This document shows, piece after piece, positions 60,155 to 61,921 of a stretch of DNA of 61,921 nt. Below the pieces are notes generated by a model. The model saw only the letters and a list, made by a program, of their open reading frames with translations, did not search any database and was not told the DNA's origin. Numbering within the stretch: the stretch's first letter is position 1; each line of letters begins with the position of its first letter. The stretch covers positions 1 through 61,921 of the forward strand of contig JAPLSA010000016.1 of assembly GCA_026398815.1 (NCBI GenBank), in the 5' to 3' direction. The position numbers and the translations under genes were made by a program. The stretch comes from Gammaproteobacteria bacterium (lineage in GTDB: Bacteria > Pseudomonadota > Gammaproteobacteria > Nevskiales > Nevskiaceae).

Positions 60155-61144
60155 TCAGTCTTCCTGGGTGGCGGCTGCCGGTGCCGCGCCGGCCGGAACG
60201 GTCGACGGATGGACGATGCGGCTGAAGCCGGACATGGTCGGCGTGAAGATGAAGTGGCGCAGCACGGCCAGCCAGGAATCGTAGGACTTGAGGTTGTCGT
60301 AGGACTCCGGCGCGATCTCGCGCAGGCGCGGCAGACGGTTCCACGGCACGCTGGGAAAATCGTGGTGCTCGTTGTGATAGCCCATGTTGAAGCAGACCTT
60401 GTTCAGCACGCCGTAGTACGAATAGGTGTCCTGGCCTTCCTGGGTGACGTGGTGCTCCTGGATCCAGCGCCCGCCCAGCGGGTGCAGGCCCAGCGCGAAC
60501 AGCGTCGACAGCGCCAGGTAGGCCAGCGCTTCGGCTCCCAGGAAGTGCCAGATCGCGACGTTGACCGCGATCACCGCCAGCAGGTTGCCGATCGTCCAGG
60601 CATCCCACAGCGACACACCCTGAGTCGCCTTCAGCTTCATCGGCCGCAGCGCCTGCGAGACCGGCAGCAGCGCGATCCACGCTGCCTTGCGCCACGCGGC
60701 ATTGCCGATCAGGCGCGCTTCGCGGTGACTGACGATGTCCGGGTCCATGTCGTACTGGCCCAGGTAGCGGTGGTGGTGCAGGTGGAACTTGCGGAAGCCC
60801 ATCGCCGACGGCAGCACCAGCGCGAAATCGCAGATGATCGCGAACAGCCGGTTCAGCGTGTTCGACGCGAACACGAGGCTGTGCGTGCACTCGTGGATCA
60901 TCACGTACAGCGCATGGTTGATGAAGGCGCCGAACAGGAACGCCAGCGCCACCATCAGCCAGCCATCGACCTGCGGCATCTGGGCGGCGACCAGCCATTG
61001 CACGGCCACCAGTCCGACGATCCACAGCGCGGACGCCGGATGGCGACCGTTGAGCGCGCGGACTTCAGGGTGTCGGGCCGCGATGTCGCGGCGGCGCAGG
61101 GTGTGCGAAACGGGAGCGTCGGAATAAATGAAATCGCGATTCAT
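60155..61144 (-). CDS. Sphingolipid delta-4 desaturase (DEGS1-like)
   Basis: 329 residues from ATG 61144 (MNRDFIYSDAP). Three histidine boxes: HECTH (84-88), HLHHH (121-125) and HNEHH (257-261). The N-terminus F-x-Y-x-D-x-P...RR..I....PEVRAL matches the lipid-desaturase N-terminal domain, and the run GYHNEHHDFPSVP plus YDNLKSYDSW are hallmarks of animal dihydroceramide desaturase DEGS1. Four or more membrane helices are present. It should introduce a trans double bond at C4 of the sphingoid base of dihydroceramide. It converges with the Tam41-like gene and lies downstream of serine palmitoyltransferase. Confidence 0.85.
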   Translation of the reverse strand: MNRDFIYSDAPVSHTLRRRDIAARHPEVRALNGRHPASALWIVGLVAVQWLVAAQMPQVDGWLMVALAFLFGAFINHALYVMIHECTHSLVFASNTLNRLFAIICDFALVLPSAMGFRKFHLHHHRYLGQYDMDPDIVSHREARLIGNAAWRKAAWIALLPVSQALRPMKLKATQGVSLWDAWTIGNLLAVIAVNVAIWHFLGAEALAYLALSTLFALGLHPLGGRWIQEHHVTQEGQDTYSYYGVLNKVCFNMGYHNEHHDFPSVPWNRLPRLREIAPESYDNLKSYDSWLAVLRHFIFTPTMSGFSRIVHPSTVPAGAAPAAATQED

Positions 61145-61292
61145 CGAGGGTGTATCCAAAACGGGAAATCGTCGGCAGGAGCGTCACTTGCACGCGTCCG
61201 GCGAGTGCTCGCGAGCATAAGCGGCAGCAGCGATTCCAGCTATCGCAACCGCCGTGTAGCCGGCGGCATTCCGATGGGTGGTGCGCCAGCCA

Positions 61293-61318
61293 CAAAAAAG
61301 CCCGGTTGCCCGGGCTTC
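61293..61318 (-). terminator. Rho-independent terminator after serine palmitoyltransferase
   Basis: On the minus strand AAGCCCGG and CCGGGCTT form an 8-bp stem with a 4-nt loop followed by a run of U residues (the A6 run at 61294-61299). It ends the upstream transcript, so the desaturase has its own promoter somewhere in 61145-61290. Confidence 0.8.
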
Positions 61319-61346
61319 TTGATTGGTCAGTGGTAGTCAGCAGCGC

Positions 61347-61921
61347 TTAGCGAGCGCCGCCGGACGCCACCATCGCCACTTCCGCATGCCCCGGAATCGG
61401 CGTCGCGACCGGTGCCTGGCGCTTGCGCGCTGCATTGACCACCGGCGGCAGCACGCCAAGCTGGCGGCCGACTGCCTCGAACAGCTGCACCGCACGGTCG
61501 ATCTGCGCCGGCGTGTGCACGGCGCTGACGCTCGACCGCAGCAGCGGCGCTGGCGTCGGCGTGGCCGGCGGCAGCGCCAGGTTCAGGTAGACGCCCCCTT
61601 CCAGCAGGCGGTTCCAGAACTCGACGGCCAGCGGCGCGTCCGAAACGGCTACCGAAACGATCGGGCTGCACTGCGGTCCGACGGCAAAGCCAAGCTTGCG
61701 CAGGCCGTGGTACAGCCGCTGGGCGTTCTCGTGCAGGCGCTGCCGGCGTTCCGGCTCGTCCTGCATGCGACGCAGCGCCATGATCGTCGACGCCATGATC
61801 GACGGCGGCAGCGACGCGGTAAACATGTACGGGCGGCACGCCACGCGCAGGATGTCGAAGTCGTCGATGTTCGACACGCAGAAGCCGCCGACACTGCCGA
61901 GGCTCTTCGAGAACGTGCCGA
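61347..61921 (-). CDS. spt: Serine palmitoyltransferase, C-terminal part (5' end beyond window)
   Basis: The last 191 residues of an alpha-oxoamine synthase. The visible N-terminal end reads GTFSKSLGSVGGF, with the PLP-binding Lys encoded at 61907-61905. FSKS is the serine palmitoyltransferase form, unlike GKALG/GKGFG of KBL and BioF. RPYMFTASLPPSIMAS and LNLALPPATP support this. SPT joins serine with an acyl thioester to make 3-ketosphinganine, the first sphingolipid step. A C-terminal tail of about 35 residues after QLGVLPP is rich in Ala and basic residues. Confidence 0.82.
   Translation of the reverse strand, partial: GTFSKSLGSVGGFCVSNIDDFDILRVACRPYMFTASLPPSIMASTIMALRRMQDEPERRQRLHENAQRLYHGLRKLGFAVGPQCSPIVSVAVSDAPLAVEFWNRLLEGGVYLNLALPPATPTPAPLLRSSVSAVHTPAQIDRAVQLFEAVGRQLGVLPPVVNAARKRQAPVATPIPGHAEVAMVASGGAR

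Overview
The window is high-GC DNA from a gammaproteobacterium. The housekeeping order on the left (dapB-dnaJ-dnaK-grpE-hrcA, then nadK-recN, fur, bamE, rnfH, smpB, ssrA) is the gammaproteobacterial one, and the tmRNA tag (ANDANYALAA) is one residue from that of E. coli. I cannot name the genus; a soil or freshwater lineage near Nevskiales/Xanthomonadales is only a guess.

1-14.2 kb is the conserved block: an exported M20 amidohydrolase (cut by the window edge), a GNAT acetyltransferase, kup, dapB, the DnaK chaperone operon, nadK, recN, fur, bamE, rnfH, smpB and ssrA. The ssrA gene is only about 177 nt. It keeps the tRNA-like domain, pseudoknot 1, the tag reading frame and the hairpin around the stop codon, but has no room for pseudoknots 2-4.

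14.5-41.5 kb is a secondary-lipid region. A plus-strand operon (14561-34742) encodes an alkaline-phosphatase-fold hydrolase, two giant PUFA-synthase/HglE-like proteins (two nitropropane-dioxygenase-like domains-KS-AT-5xACP-KR-DH, and KS-AT-DH plus a degenerate phosphopantetheinyl-transferase-like tail), a second phosphatase-fold enzyme, two CatB-like acetyltransferases, a stand-alone ACP, a VOC protein and an alpha/beta hydrolase. A separate HiPIP gene follows. A convergent minus-strand operon encodes TolC, a PqqD/M50-like/HlyD fusion adaptor, a probable beta-propeller protein and a sulfotransferase. I infer a decorated, possibly sulfated, long-chain lipid that is carried out through TolC, comparable in logic to heterocyst glycolipids.

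41.6-48.8 kb holds a signalling block (ECF sigma factor, anti-sigma-like membrane protein, YfbK-type von Willebrand lipoprotein, STAS antagonist, GAF-SpoIIE phosphatase-HATPase), then ppiB and an exported S1/P1-type nuclease.

49.0-61.9 kb is a sphingolipid locus: serine palmitoyltransferase (cut by the right edge), a desaturase closely resembling animal dihydroceramide delta-4 desaturase DEGS1, a Tam41-type cytidylyltransferase, a DAGK-family lipid kinase and a CDP-alcohol phosphotransferase in one operon. Divergent from these lie a metallophosphoesterase, HIT protein, LptF, LptG, a bCerS-like acyltransferase, a MobA-like nucleotidyltransferase and an EEP phosphatase. A fatty-acid 2-hydroxylase with a nucleotidyltransferase lies further left. 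Together they suggest delta-4-unsaturated, 2-hydroxylated ceramides that are phosphorylated, activated to CDP-ceramide, given a polar head group and perhaps exported by dedicated LptF/G proteins. This route and the short tmRNA are the most novel items in the window.
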